DNA of 26,613 nt, taken from a virus. Both the position numbers and the translations under genes were made by a program. Position 1 is the stretch's first letter. Each line of letters starts with the position of its first letter. Location of the stretch: positions 1-26,613 of IMG/VR virus record IMGVR_UViG_3300031830_000005; one strand, written 5' to 3'. Below, piece by piece: positions 7,305 through 14,112 of this stretch. Under the pieces are notes generated by a model. It searched no databases. It had not been told where the DNA came from and was given only the letters and a program-made list of their open reading frames with translations.

Positions 7305-7605
7305 TCTTCCGCTTGTCGCTTGCGAAGAGACCAAGCAAGAACACCGCCACCGCCGTCACTGCATCTAAGATGAACTCTGGGATGTCAGCGATGTTCAGCG
7401 CTCGCAAAATCATTGCAACTCCTGCAAGCACACCAGCGATTGTTGTTTTCCGGTCTCGACTCATGGGATTGGTACGATAGTGGTTGTACATATCTCGGCG
7501 CAGCCATTCTGTTAGTATGCGCCGTTGCTCATCATCTCGTTTTCGATACCAATGAGGCATCGGATTATAAGGTGGCACGGGAGTGATGTTATTCTCACTC
7601 GACAT
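7297..7605 (-). CDS. Holin-like small membrane protein
   Basis: The protein has 102 residues from the ATG at 7603-7605, chosen because GGAGG lies upstream of it; a longer frame to 7650 exists. The N-terminal half is polar and proline/charge-rich. The C-terminal half holds two hydrophobic segments, roughly residues 54-71 (Thr-Ile-Ala-Gly-Val-Leu-Ala-Gly-Val) and 77-96 (Leu-Asp-Ala-Val-Thr-Ala-Val-Ala-Val-Phe-Leu-Leu), and a short Lys/Arg tail. This resembles two-span class II holins or related lysis proteins. It overlaps both the endolysin and the small membrane ORF upstream, forming a lysis cassette. The exact holin family was not recognised. Confidence 0.65.
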   Translation of the reverse strand: MSSENNITPVPPYNPMPHWYRKRDDEQRRILTEWLRRDMYNHYRTNPMSRDRKTTIAGVLAGVAMILRALNIADIPEFILDAVTAVAVFLLGLFASDKRKNG

Positions 7606-7765
7606 AGGTTCGCCCCTCCAACCGTGCAACCCTATCACGTAAGTCACCAAGTAGTTGCGTCAAACTACGCACGTCCGACGCCAACTGTCTGATAGTGTAC
7701 ATTAGCATCGTAATCAATATCGTGGTCGCAATGTTGAGTAAGCGCCAAGCGATTTCGTTGTCCAT
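7595..7765 (-). CDS. Small membrane/coiled-coil protein, 56 residues (lysis cassette)
   Basis: This short gene encodes Met-Asp-Asn-Glu-Ile-Ala-Trp-Arg, then one hydrophobic span (about residues 9-25, Leu-Leu-Asn-Ile-Ala-Thr-Thr-Ile-Leu-Ile-Thr-Met-Leu-Met), then a heptad-like amphipathic helix (Gln-Leu-Ala-Ser-Asp-Val-Arg-Ser-Leu-Thr-Gln-Leu-Leu) to the end. It fills the gap between the large terminase and the holin-like gene and overlaps the latter by 11 bases. An N-terminal anchor with a coiled coil suits an accessory holin, antiholin or i-spanin-like protein, but none is proven. The ribosome site is weak. Confidence 0.6.
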   Translation of the reverse strand: MDNEIAWRLLNIATTILITMLMYTIRQLASDVRSLTQLLGDLRDRVARLEGRTYVE

Positions 7766-7802
7766 CTTGAAGCCACTTTTGTACTCTCGCCAAAATACGA
7801 AA

Positions 7803-8990
7803 TCAAAGAGCCAAGATTTGCAGGTTGTTTCTCAGCGGAACGAGTGCTGCATAGACAGACGCGTCCACACAATCGTCGTGCTGTCCAACTGGGAATGATA
7901 ACAACTCGTCGAAATACCATCGTGGCAATGAATGCGAGAACATCACCTGCCCATGTTCAATGCGTGCAAGTAATGGGAGAAACCGTGTAATCTTATTCTT
8001 ATCGGGCACGTATTCGATGACTGGAAGCTGTGTTGTAGCTATCAATTCTTGCACAACCGCCGCTTGGTACTGCACGCTTTCTATGACGACCAGCGAAGCG
8101 TTCTGCGCAACGTGCTTGATGACTTCGACTACCTCGCGGAAGTTCCAACGCCCGCGTTGCACATCAGCGATGATAACCTTACCGTCCTTATGGATGGCAG
8201 TGACGATTGCAGTGTAATCGGCGAGCACTGACTTGCTGATGGCAAGGTCAACACCTACGACTATCTGCGCATCATCGGTTATAGTTGGCTCCGCGTAGAT
8301 GATGTTCTCCGATTTGACGAGCCCGCCGCTCATCGCGACGAACTCCGCAAGGTATTCCTGCCGAAAAACAAGGTCGGGCAACTCACGTCGTGCTTGCTCG
8401 ATTTCGTCAGGAGAGATGAACGGGTTTGCCGAAGTTGGCATTTGGAACGATGCCCACTCCTTGTCTGCAAGACTACGCATGTAGAGGTCGTAGAAGTAGT
8501 TCCGCCCATTCGGCGTCGAGATTATCATCGCTTCGCCTTTGAAGTCAATCAACGTCTGGCGTATTGATTCTTCCCACGCCTCCCTGAGATAGGTCGCATG
8601 TGCTGCCTCATCAATGACAAGTCGAGCATACTTGCGTCCTCGACCAGCGTCCTTGTCCTCTAACGTCCAGAAGTCTATCACGCCACCAGTGATTAGCTCG
8701 ATACGTCTCTCAGTCCGAGATGAGCGCTGCGTCACTGATTGCAGCGTGCGCACAACGTTGTCCCATACCTCGAAACTCAACTTGTAAGTTGGCGCGAAGT
8801 ATGCAACGGGGAATCCCTCGATTGCTCCGCCATCCATCAACGTGAGCCACTCAACTGCGAGCAGAGTCTTGCCAAATCGTCGTCCTGCCGCTACTACCTT
8901 GAAGCGCGCAGTTGTCTCGAGTACGCGACGCTGACCAGCGTGGAGAGACAGCGGCGAAATGCGGATGACGCATGTCATCGTAATAGCCAT
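7803..8990 (-). CDS. terL: Terminase large subunit (packaging ATPase-nuclease)
   Basis: The 395-residue protein has both TerL domains. ATPase: Walker A Ala-Gly-Arg-Arg-Phe-Gly-Lys41-Thr42, Walker B Leu-Val-Ile-Asp-Glu-Ala (124-129), and coupling motif Ser-Thr-Pro-Asn-Gly (158-162). Nuclease (RNase H-like): Gly-Val-Asp248-Leu-Ala, Val-Ile-Glu304-Ser, and His-Asp-Asp-Cys-Val-Asp376-Ala. It translocates and cuts the DNA at the portal. The protein is on the short side for the family, but no motif is missing. The start is either the ATG at 8990 (used here) or the ATG at 8978, which forms an ATGA overlap with the methyltransferase stop; neither has a clear ribosome site. Confidence 0.95.
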   Translation of the reverse strand: MAITMTCVIRISPLSLHAGQRRVLETTARFKVVAAGRRFGKTLLAVEWLTLMDGGAIEGFPVAYFAPTYKLSFEVWDNVVRTLQSVTQRSSRTERRIELITGGVIDFWTLEDKDAGRGRKYARLVIDEAAHATYLREAWEESIRQTLIDFKGEAMIISTPNGRNYFYDLYMRSLADKEWASFQMPTSANPFISPDEIEQARRELPDLVFRQEYLAEFVAMSGGLVKSENIIYAEPTITDDAQIVVGVDLAISKSVLADYTAIVTAIHKDGKVIIADVQRGRWNFREVVEVIKHVAQNASLVVIESVQYQAAVVQELIATTQLPVIEYVPDKNKITRFLPLLARIEHGQVMFSHSLPRWYFDELLSFPVGQHDDCVDASVYAALVPLRNNLQILAL

Positions 8991-10030
8991 TGATCAATTA
9001 CAACACGCGCTACTTGCTCTGTCATCTTAGGCGGCACACTCATGCCTACTATATACTTGCCAATCCTATCTGTTCTTGCAACATAGTCATCTGGGAATGA
9101 GCTGAGTCGTTTTACTTCTCGAAACGTCAGCTTGCGCATTTCCGACCAATGGCTAAATACATGATGTCTTGCAGTTAATGTTGGTGCTGGCATGTCTTTG
9201 TGCAAGCGAACCCAATTGAAATACGATTTTTTTCCGCGTAACATCATGCATGCAGTATCGTAAGAATCACCAGGTCTTGTCAAGTGATAGAATAGACGAT
9301 CTATATTAGTTGGCGCAGTGTCGGCAAGCTCTGATTCTGTCAGCACTTGCAAGTCACGAGTCGCCTCTTCAGCGCTAATCCATCGATGCTTCGGAGCCAG
9401 CTTCAACGGCGGTACTTCAATATCATTTCGCACAGCAATGAAAAACACGCGCTCACGTTTTTGCGGTACGCCACAATCAGCAGCATTGAGGAAAAATAAT
9501 TGCGGTCTGTAGCCAATCTTTTTGAGCCGAGCCATTATCATTTTGGTATAGCCTTTCGCATTGCCGATCAACATCCCTTTGACGTTTTCGGCAATAGAAA
9601 CCTTAGGTCTTAACTTTTCAACGAGTGCCAAATAATCGAAAAACAGGTCGCTCAACACTTGCTTGGCTTGACCTTCTCGGAAGTATTTTTCCTTGCCCCA
9701 TGTCTTCTCCCTCTTGCCTGCCATGCTGAACGTACTACACGGCGGTGAGCCGTCAAGAATATCAAGATTATAAAGCTCATCAGGCAGATCATTGTTGATC
9801 AAGTCTCTGATAGAGCACAAAAAATAGTGCTTCGAATTTAGATTCTGCTTGTAATGCCACGCCATTTCTGGGTCAATATCATTAGCAGCAATTACATCAC
9901 ATCCAGCACGCTTATAGCCTAAGCTGGAACCGCCACCACCCGCAAATGTGGTCATAACTTTAAGTCCGTTTCGTGGCACAGACTCAAGGTCTTTCAAGCT
10001 CCACGCACACTCAGGTTTTTCCACTGTCAT
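8975..10030 (-). CDS. DNA (cytosine-5) methyltransferase
   Basis: The protein has 351 residues from the ATG at 10028-10030; a GTG 15 bases upstream is an alternative. All main C5-MTase motifs are present: motif I Thr-Phe-Ala-Gly-Gly-Gly-Gly (28-34), motif IV Gly-Ser-Pro-Pro-Cys98 with the catalytic cysteine, motif VI Glu148-Asn-Val, motif VIII Gln190-Lys-Arg-Glu-Arg, and motifs IX/X near Leu-Thr-Phe-Arg-Glu-Val-Lys-Arg-Leu and Val-Gly-Met-Ser-Val-Pro-Pro. The target sequence cannot be predicted. There is no partner restriction gene, so it is an orphan, probably protecting phage DNA from host restriction. The gene looks AT-richer than its neighbours, hinting at later acquisition. It overlaps ParB by 20 bases and TerL by 4-16. 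Confidence 0.94.
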   Translation of the reverse strand: MTVEKPECAWSLKDLESVPRNGLKVMTTFAGGGGSSLGYKRAGCDVIAANDIDPEMAWHYKQNLNSKHYFLCSIRDLINNDLPDELYNLDILDGSPPCSTFSMAGKREKTWGKEKYFREGQAKQVLSDLFFDYLALVEKLRPKVSIAENVKGMLIGNAKGYTKMIMARLKKIGYRPQLFFLNAADCGVPQKRERVFFIAVRNDIEVPPLKLAPKHRWISAEEATRDLQVLTESELADTAPTNIDRLFYHLTRPGDSYDTACMMLRGKKSYFNWVRLHKDMPAPTLTARHHVFSHWSEMRKLTFREVKRLSSFPDDYVARTDRIGKYIVGMSVPPKMTEQVARVVIDQWLLR

Positions 10031-10541
10031 TGAACTCAAACCCACATTTTGGACACTTGTGCATCATCTTGTAACTATCAACGTCAATTTCTTTAGCGCT
10101 TGATTCTGATTGCTCTTCATCTCTATCTTCCAACGATAACAATCCGAATTTTTCGTCGCTAAATCCCGTCAACTCTAAGTTAAAATCAAGCTCTTGTAAT
10201 TCCGCGAGTTCCAATGACAGCATCTCCACATCCCAGCCAGCATTCTCAGCAATGCGATTGTCGGCAATCACAAGTGCGCGTCGTTGCGTTGGTGTTAGAT
10301 GGTCGAGCACTATCACGGGGACAGTCTGCATACCAAGTTTGCGTGCCGCTTCGAGCCGACCATGACCAGCAACAATCACACCATCGCTGCCAACAAGGAT
10401 GGGATTTATGAAGCCGAACTCTGCAATGCTTGCTGCAATCTGGTCAATCTGAGCAGGCGAGTGCGTGCGCGCATTGCGTGCGTAAGGAATGAGCTTATCA
10501 ATACTCCAATGCTCAATCTTGCCAGCAATCCAGTCGTTCAT
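10011..10541 (-). CDS. ParB/Srx-fold protein with C-terminal CxxC
   Basis: The 176-residue protein has a ParB N-terminal (ParB/sulfiredoxin) domain: Ile-Pro-Tyr-Ala-Arg-Asn-Ala-Arg (18-25), Ala-Ser-Ile-Ala-Glu-Phe-Gly-Phe-Ile-Asn-Pro, and the nucleotide-binding box Gly-His-Gly-Arg-Leu-Glu-Ala (59-65), followed by Ile-Ala-Asp-Asn-Arg-Ile-Ala-Glu. There is no central HTH, so it is not a classical partition ParB. The C-terminus has a single Cys163-Pro-Lys-Cys166-Gly-Phe-Glu-Phe, half a zinc ribbon. Such proteins are often encoded beside phage terminases and DNA methyltransferases, where they may modify or cleave DNA; CTP use is possible. It overlaps the small terminase gene by 4 bases. Confidence 0.85.
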   Translation of the reverse strand: MNDWIAGKIEHWSIDKLIPYARNARTHSPAQIDQIAASIAEFGFINPILVGSDGVIVAGHGRLEAARKLGMQTVPVIVLDHLTPTQRRALVIADNRIAENAGWDVEMLSLELAELQELDFNLELTGFSDEKFGLLSLEDRDEEQSESSAKEIDVDSYKMMHKCPKCGFEFNDSGKT

Positions 10542-11041
10542 GGCATCACTCCGTAACTACGCTCAATGACAATCTCCATCTTCGGCTTGGTGTCGTCTAA
10601 GCCCCAGTTGATACGCTCGAGTCGTTGGATAATTGCAAGCGTTTCTGCCGCTATCTTTGCCGCTTTCAAATCTTCGAACGCAAGCACCTTCTCCTCTCGC
10701 GTCGTTGCCGCCTTGTGTGCCTTGAGCCCTGCATAGAGACGCTCACGTGCAGCGTTGGTCTCCTCCTGATGACGCCTGACAATCTCCGCTGCTCTCTCCG
10801 CCGCTGCATCAATCGCTTGTGCTTTCTTGTCGGCGGGCACCGTCGTGCCAGTGAGCTTCTCGTTGACTTTGCGACGGATGACATCAGCAACATCAGTCCC
10901 ATCGCCCCATCCCTCCTTGTTCGCACGCTTGACAATGGCGGTCTTGCTGACGCCGTACTTCGCCGCCAGCTCGCCGAAGCTCGCTCCAGCTTCGCGCTCT
11001 GCACGGATTTCAATCCATGTGTCTCGAGTCGGGCGGGGCAT
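10538..11041 (-). CDS. terS: Terminase small subunit (putative)
   Basis: The 167-residue protein has an N-terminal HTH (about residues 17-42: Ala-Ser-Phe-Gly-Glu-Leu-Ala-Ala-Lys-Tyr-Gly-Val-Ser-Lys-Thr-Ala-Ile) followed by a highly charged helical region rich in Ala, Glu and Arg (residues 60-140), suited to a ring-forming oligomer. This matches small terminases that recognise packaging sites and load TerL. The gene order is TerS, ParB, methyltransferase, TerL, so the two terminase genes are separated by 1.5 kb. A general DNA-binding protein is the alternative, but the packaging context favours TerS. Confidence 0.75.
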   Translation of the reverse strand: MPRPTRDTWIEIRAEREAGASFGELAAKYGVSKTAIVKRANKEGWGDGTDVADVIRRKVNEKLTGTTVPADKKAQAIDAAAERAAEIVRRHQEETNAARERLYAGLKAHKAATTREEKVLAFEDLKAAKIAAETLAIIQRLERINWGLDDTKPKMEIVIERSYGVMP

Positions 11042-11043
11042 GG

Positions 11044-11727
11044 TTAGGTGTAAATGAGGAGTGGTGCTGTTAACGATTGTGCGATATAATTATCTGTTGG
11101 TGCTGGGTTGACGAGACTGCCGGTATTGTTGTTTAGATATACCGATGTGATAGAGTTGAAAAACATGTTAAGCATACGAGTCACTGGTGCACACGCACGT
11201 ACGGTAACATTAGCAGTTACTAAGATCGATGCCCAATACATTATGCCAACACGCAACGTTATGCTTGGACTTGGAGTAGCAGTCTCGATGCCGGTTGTAG
11301 TAATGTTCATCCTCGTTGCAGACGTCAATAATTGGTAAGGCATCGAGATGCCGTTAACGACCTGCGTATTGTAGATACCAACTGATGCTGATCCCGAAGA
11401 TGCTGCCGTTGTAACATTATAACCCATCGCAGTAATGCTTCTGTCCTCGGTCAGGTAGAATGGTAAAAAATACTGTCGATTTGCCGCCAATGCTAACGTC
11501 GTAGATGTGATCAATGCCACAAACGAGTAATAGTTTACGGACGGCATTTTAATAGCTTCTAATGCTGAATCTACTCCCACCACTCCATATCTCCCCGCGT
11601 CCTCGTTGTAAGTAAGGAGCCGCCCCTCTTGTGTTGACCACACAAGCGCTCCGTTCTCACCAGTCGGCGATGTGTCTTCGGCTTGGATTGCAAGCTGCGG
11701 TGGCTTACGTTGCGATAGGTCTTGCAT
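11044..11727 (-). CDS. Putative tail fibre/receptor-binding structural protein
   Basis: The 227-residue protein is rich in Thr, Ser, Ala, Val and Asn with alternating beta-strand patterns and almost no Lys. The N-terminal part (Gly-Ala-Leu-Val-Trp-Ser-Thr-Gln-Glu-Gly-Arg-Leu-Leu-Thr-Tyr) resembles repeats in fibre shaft proteins, and the C-terminal half looks like a beta-sandwich tip. It is the last of three fibre-like genes before the small terminase, with a 2-base gap to it. No enzymatic motif is seen. The host receptor is unknown. It is described as a virion adhesin by composition and neighbours. Confidence 0.55.
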   Translation of the reverse strand: MQDLSQRKPPQLAIQAEDTSPTGENGALVWSTQEGRLLTYNEDAGRYGVVGVDSALEAIKMPSVNYYSFVALITSTTLALAANRQYFLPFYLTEDRSITAMGYNVTTAASSGSASVGIYNTQVVNGISMPYQLLTSATRMNITTTGIETATPSPSITLRVGIMYWASILVTANVTVRACAPVTRMLNMFFNSITSVYLNNNTGSLVNPAPTDNYIAQSLTAPLLIYT

Positions 11728-11730
11728 AGA

Positions 11731-12150
11731 TTACGCGAGGATGATGACACGAAGAGAATTCGTTGCAGGCGCGCTTGAGAAGTTGAGCCGCACGACGTTA
11801 GTGGTGTGCGCCTTCACATCGCAATAAACTTGGTCGTAGTTGCCACTCGTTCTGAACACTTGTACGATAACATCGCGCGTGCCGAAGTTGTGAGTCACAT
11901 CAAACTGAGTCGCTGAACCATCACCAATCGTTGTCACGTGCTTGCGGATCCGTCCTGACCAGTTAGCAAGTTTGAGCGGTGTGACGATAGCGTTGTCAAC
12001 TGTGCCAGCATTGGTTTCCGCCTGCGTCGCAATCATTGCGATACCAGCCGTCGACTCACTCGCTTGCGGCACCGAAAGCGGCGTGTCAACCTTGACAACC
12101 TCACGCACACGTGCAATAATGGGACTCTCGTTGACGATGATCCGCGTCAT
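11731..12150 (-). CDS. Putative tail fibre protein
   Basis: The protein has 139 residues. The segment Ala-Ser-Glu-Ser-Thr-Ala-Gly-Ile-Ala-Met-Ile-Ala-Thr-Gln-Ala-Glu, followed by Gly-Thr...Val-Thr-Pro-Leu-Lys-Leu, is the classic 'AGIA..AT..E...G....VTP.KL' repeat of side tail fibres in many phages. The second half (Thr-His-Asn-Phe-Gly-Thr-Arg-Asp-Val-Ile-Val-Gln-Val-Phe) is a beta domain seen in fibre and receptor-binding proteins. It overlaps the upstream gene by 4 bases and precedes the next fibre gene by 3 bases. The fibres are therefore encoded far from the tail module, at the front of the late operon. Confidence 0.75.
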   Translation of the reverse strand: MTRIIVNESPIIARVREVVKVDTPLSVPQASESTAGIAMIATQAETNAGTVDNAIVTPLKLANWSGRIRKHVTTIGDGSATQFDVTHNFGTRDVIVQVFRTSGNYDQVYCDVKAHTTNVVRLNFSSAPATNSLRVIILA

Positions 12151-12446
12151 GGGCGATGCTGGATGGTAATAGTTGTCTGCGCATAGGTACGCTTATTAGT
12201 TGGCGAGTGTGTGACGACGAGATCACATGTGTAGATGCCTTGAAGTAGAGTCGAGGTTGTGCTCGATGGCACGACAACATCAACTCGCCCGTTAGCACCA
12301 CACGTGCCTGCAACACTCACGAGCGGAGCACTACCAACTCGATATAGCCGCCACTGTGCCGTTGCAGTTGTCACGTCTATCGGCTGACCGTTAGGGTCGG
12401 TCAGCTCATACGTGATTGTCCAATCGTCGCCGATGAAATATCTCAT
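12147..12446 (-). CDS. Small beta-sandwich fibre/baseplate-like protein
   Basis: The protein has 99 residues from the ATG at 12444-12446; a TTG two codons earlier is possible. It opens with Arg-Tyr-Phe-Ile-Gly-Asp-Asp-Trp-Thr-Ile-Thr-Tyr-Glu-Leu-Thr-Asp and continues with an Ig-like strand pattern (Gln-Pro-Ile-Asp-Val-Thr-Thr-Ala-Thr-Ala-Gln-Trp-Arg-Leu-Tyr). This resembles the N-terminal domain of phage upper-baseplate/fibre proteins (BppU-like), which fix adhesins to the tail. That similarity is by eye and weak. It overlaps the next fibre gene by 4 bases, so the two are probably made together. Confidence 0.5.
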   Translation of the reverse strand: MRYFIGDDWTITYELTDPNGQPIDVTTATAQWRLYRVGSAPLVSVAGTCGANGRVDVVVPSSTTSTLLQGIYTCDLVVTHSPTNKRTYAQTTITIQHRP

Positions 12447-12463
12447 AATCAATGGCGAAAATA

Positions 12464-13774
12464 CTAACTCGATAACCGTTGCTCGAGCACTTTCAAGAGC
12501 GCATCACAGAATTCCTTGAGCGGGGTCGCTGTGTTATCGGAATCGATTTGGTGCCCTTGCTTGGAGGCGATGAGTTTCTGGCGGACGCACTCGATGTCTT
12601 GCTCTGTCCACTCGCGCCCGAATACTTCGTTCCAGTTTTGCTGGAAGCGTTTAGCGGCGTGTCCGCGGTAACTTTTTCCGGTAATATCGGTAACTTTTGC
12701 GGTATCCGTTGGTAACTTTCCGAACCGCTGCTTGTAGAGCTCAGCAATAGAGGTTTGCGACGAGTCAATCACGACGTACTTCGGAGGTGCTTTCGGTTGC
12801 TCTTGCTTGTCGCCTTGCAACGCAATAACGACCTCGCTTAGTATGTCTCTCATGTTACGCGATTCTGATTTTTTCGGTGACGAGTATGTAGGCTTTGGCG
12901 GGTCTTTCTTCTTTGGCTCTCGCTGATCTGACGGTAGATAGAACCATGCTTGCTTCATGGTTCGCTTGCGCATGATGAGGTTGACAGCGTAAGTGATCCG
13001 CCATATTAGTTGTCGCAGCGTTTTTACGACGCCTTGCTTGATGTAATTGTTCACAACGCGGACGATGTCGAGAGCTTGATAGATAGTAGGTTTGACTTGC
13101 TTGTAATACCACGTGAGAATTGAGCAGTAGGTTTTCGTGAACTCTTGCCCTCGCTCTTGATGCCATCCACGTATATGTCGCATGATATCACGCCAGAATG
13201 GGTAATGCTCATCTACCTTGAGCGGTTCTTTGAGGAGAGAAGGCTTGTGTTTGCAATGCTCGTAGACGTCTGCGCACTCTCGTTTTCGTTTAGCAGGTGG
13301 CTTGGAAGTGGTAGGAGCTGGAGTTACGGTCTTGATATCTGATTGATGGGATGAAAAATTGGAGCGAAGCTTCACTTCTTTAGTCTTGGAATAACTAATA
13401 TTATTCTTATGCGGTGCAACTTCGTACGCTGAGCGGTTCGTTGCGTGTGTGGGGAGAATGTGGTTGATGATTGACGGCGAGTGGAATGTGTAAAGCGTCT
13501 TGCGTGATTGTCGTCCTGGTAGTTTCGTGAGACACTTGAGGCGGAGAAGATGATTAACGAGTTTACGTGCATAGCTGTAAGATGTTCCCCTGCCAACAAG
13601 CGCTTGGACGTCGTATGTGGAGAATGATTCCTGCTCGAAGAACGCCTCGACTATCATCAAGATATCCTTTCGCTGCCTTGGCTTGTTGGCGAGGTAGTGG
13701 CAGTCGCGCAGGAACGTGATCAGCTTCTTGCGATACTCGCGGCGCTTATCTGGTTGTTGAGCGGATATTACCAT
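12464..13774 (-). CDS. Unknown large basic protein, candidate replication initiator/regulator
   Basis: This 436-residue, Lys/Arg-rich protein is not recognised. The first ~100 residues look like a winged-helix pair (Phe-Ser-Thr-Tyr-Asp-Val-Gln-Ala-Leu-Val-Gly-Arg-Gly-Thr-Ser-Tyr-Ser-Tyr-Ala-Arg-Lys, then a wing with Leu-Thr-Lys-Leu-Pro-Gly-Arg). A low-complexity basic linker, a helical middle (residues ~200-290) and a C-terminal helical domain follow. It is the first gene leftward of the divergent control region, has its own promoter and operator-like palindrome, and is the only candidate for a replication protein in the genome. A DnaD/Rep-like or repressor role is possible. The ATG lies 4 bases from the promoter -7 box. 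Confidence 0.55.
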   Translation of the reverse strand: MVISAQQPDKRREYRKKLITFLRDCHYLANKPRQRKDILMIVEAFFEQESFSTYDVQALVGRGTSYSYARKLVNHLLRLKCLTKLPGRQSRKTLYTFHSPSIINHILPTHATNRSAYEVAPHKNNISYSKTKEVKLRSNFSSHQSDIKTVTPAPTTSKPPAKRKRECADVYEHCKHKPSLLKEPLKVDEHYPFWRDIMRHIRGWHQERGQEFTKTYCSILTWYYKQVKPTIYQALDIVRVVNNYIKQGVVKTLRQLIWRITYAVNLIMRKRTMKQAWFYLPSDQREPKKKDPPKPTYSSPKKSESRNMRDILSEVVIALQGDKQEQPKAPPKYVVIDSSQTSIAELYKQRFGKLPTDTAKVTDITGKSYRGHAAKRFQQNWNEVFGREWTEQDIECVRQKLIASKQGHQIDSDNTATPLKEFCDALLKVLEQRLSS

Positions 13775-13778
13775 CGTG

Positions 13779-13808
13779 CAAATATACGCATTACACTTGT
13801 AATTACAA
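13779..13808 (-). promoter_or_regulatory. Leftward FCB-type promoter for the 436-residue gene
   Basis: On the minus strand, TTG (13806-13808), a 19-base spacer and TATATTTG (13779-13786) fit the Bacteroidota -33/-7 consensus (TTTG; TAnnTTTG). The ATG follows just four bases after the -7 box, so transcription should start at or next to the start codon, giving a leaderless or nearly leaderless mRNA. Confidence 0.65.
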
Positions 13809-13809
13809 G
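13796..13809. promoter_or_regulatory. 14-bp perfect palindrome over the -33 box (operator candidate)
   Basis: CTTGTAATTACAAG is a perfect palindrome overlapping the -33 TTG of the leftward promoter. A dimeric repressor bound here would block it. The candidate binders are the 436-residue protein (autoregulation) or the small HTH protein at 17709-17954. Confidence 0.5.
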
Positions 13810-13901
13810 CGCACCATTGCCAGAGTAATGAAATGGCAAAATCCTATCAAACCCCGTGCCAAACTACCCTCGAAAAAATAAAAAAAATTTTTCATAAAGT
13901 G

Positions 13902-13932
13902 TTGCAAAATCAAAATTAATTGCTTATTTTTG
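13902..13932 (+). promoter_or_regulatory. Early promoter P1 (FCB-type)
   Basis: TTG at 13902-13904, a 20-base spacer, and TATTTTTG at 13925-13932 match the TAnnTTTG/-33 architecture. It has an A7T5 tract upstream. Transcripts would carry a ~205-nt leader that runs through P2. Confidence 0.65.
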
Positions 13933-13982
13933 CGTCGTAACAATTAGACTGTTAATTGTTCTTTCGCAACCGGAAACCTCAA

Positions 13983-14016
13983 GATTGACGCGGTAATAGC
14001 AATCACCGTGACAATC
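13983..14016 (+). other. Imperfect hairpin in the P1 leader
   Basis: GATTG (13983-13987) pairs with CAATC (14012-14016), and CGCGGT (13989-13994) pairs with ACCGTG (14005-14010) with one G-U wobble. An A-A mismatch lies between them and the loop has 10 bases. No U tract follows. It could be a leader structure or an origin-associated inverted repeat. Confidence 0.4.
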
Positions 14017-14053
14017 ATCAAGAGGGAAAAAGAAAAAAATTTTTCAAAACCTC

Positions 14054-14084
14054 TTGACAAACGAAAATAAATTACTTATTTTTG
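14054..14084 (+). promoter_or_regulatory. Early promoter P2 (FCB-type)
   Basis: TTG at 14054-14056 (within TTGACA), a 20-base spacer, and TATTTTTG at 14077-14084. Initiation near 14090 would give a ~55-nt leader containing the small hairpin and the 20-nt repeat before the first early gene. Confidence 0.7.
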
Positions 14085-14097
14085 CGTCGTAAGAATT

Positions 14098-14112
14098 GCC
14101 ACACAATGTGGC
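14098..14112 (+). other. Leader hairpin of the early mRNA
   Basis: GCCACA-CAA-TGTGGC forms a perfect 6-bp stem with a 3-base loop a few bases after the expected P2 start. Its 3' arm includes the first three bases of the 20-nt repeat, so pairing of that repeat with an antisense RNA would open this hairpin. Confidence 0.55.

Larger units (their letters stand above)
13881..14097 (+). repeat. Duplicated promoter module (13881-13945 and 14033-14097)
   Basis: Two gapless, imperfect direct repeats 152 bp apart share A7T5C, a TTG, the same 20-base spacer, and an 18-base block CTTATTTTTGCGTCGTAA followed by N-AATT. The -33 and -7 elements keep their positions while the spacer sequence differs, which points to selection on promoter function. 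Confidence 0.8.

Noticed and set aside
7714-7920. 68-residue minus-strand frame overlapping the TerL end
   Set aside because: It overlaps the TerL 3' end and the start of the 56-residue membrane protein in another frame, with no start signal or coherent composition.
10303-10541. Plasmid-type partition system (ParB) implying an episomal prophage
   Set aside because: There is no ParA, no HTH domain in the ParB-like protein and no centromere-like repeats; the context is packaging.
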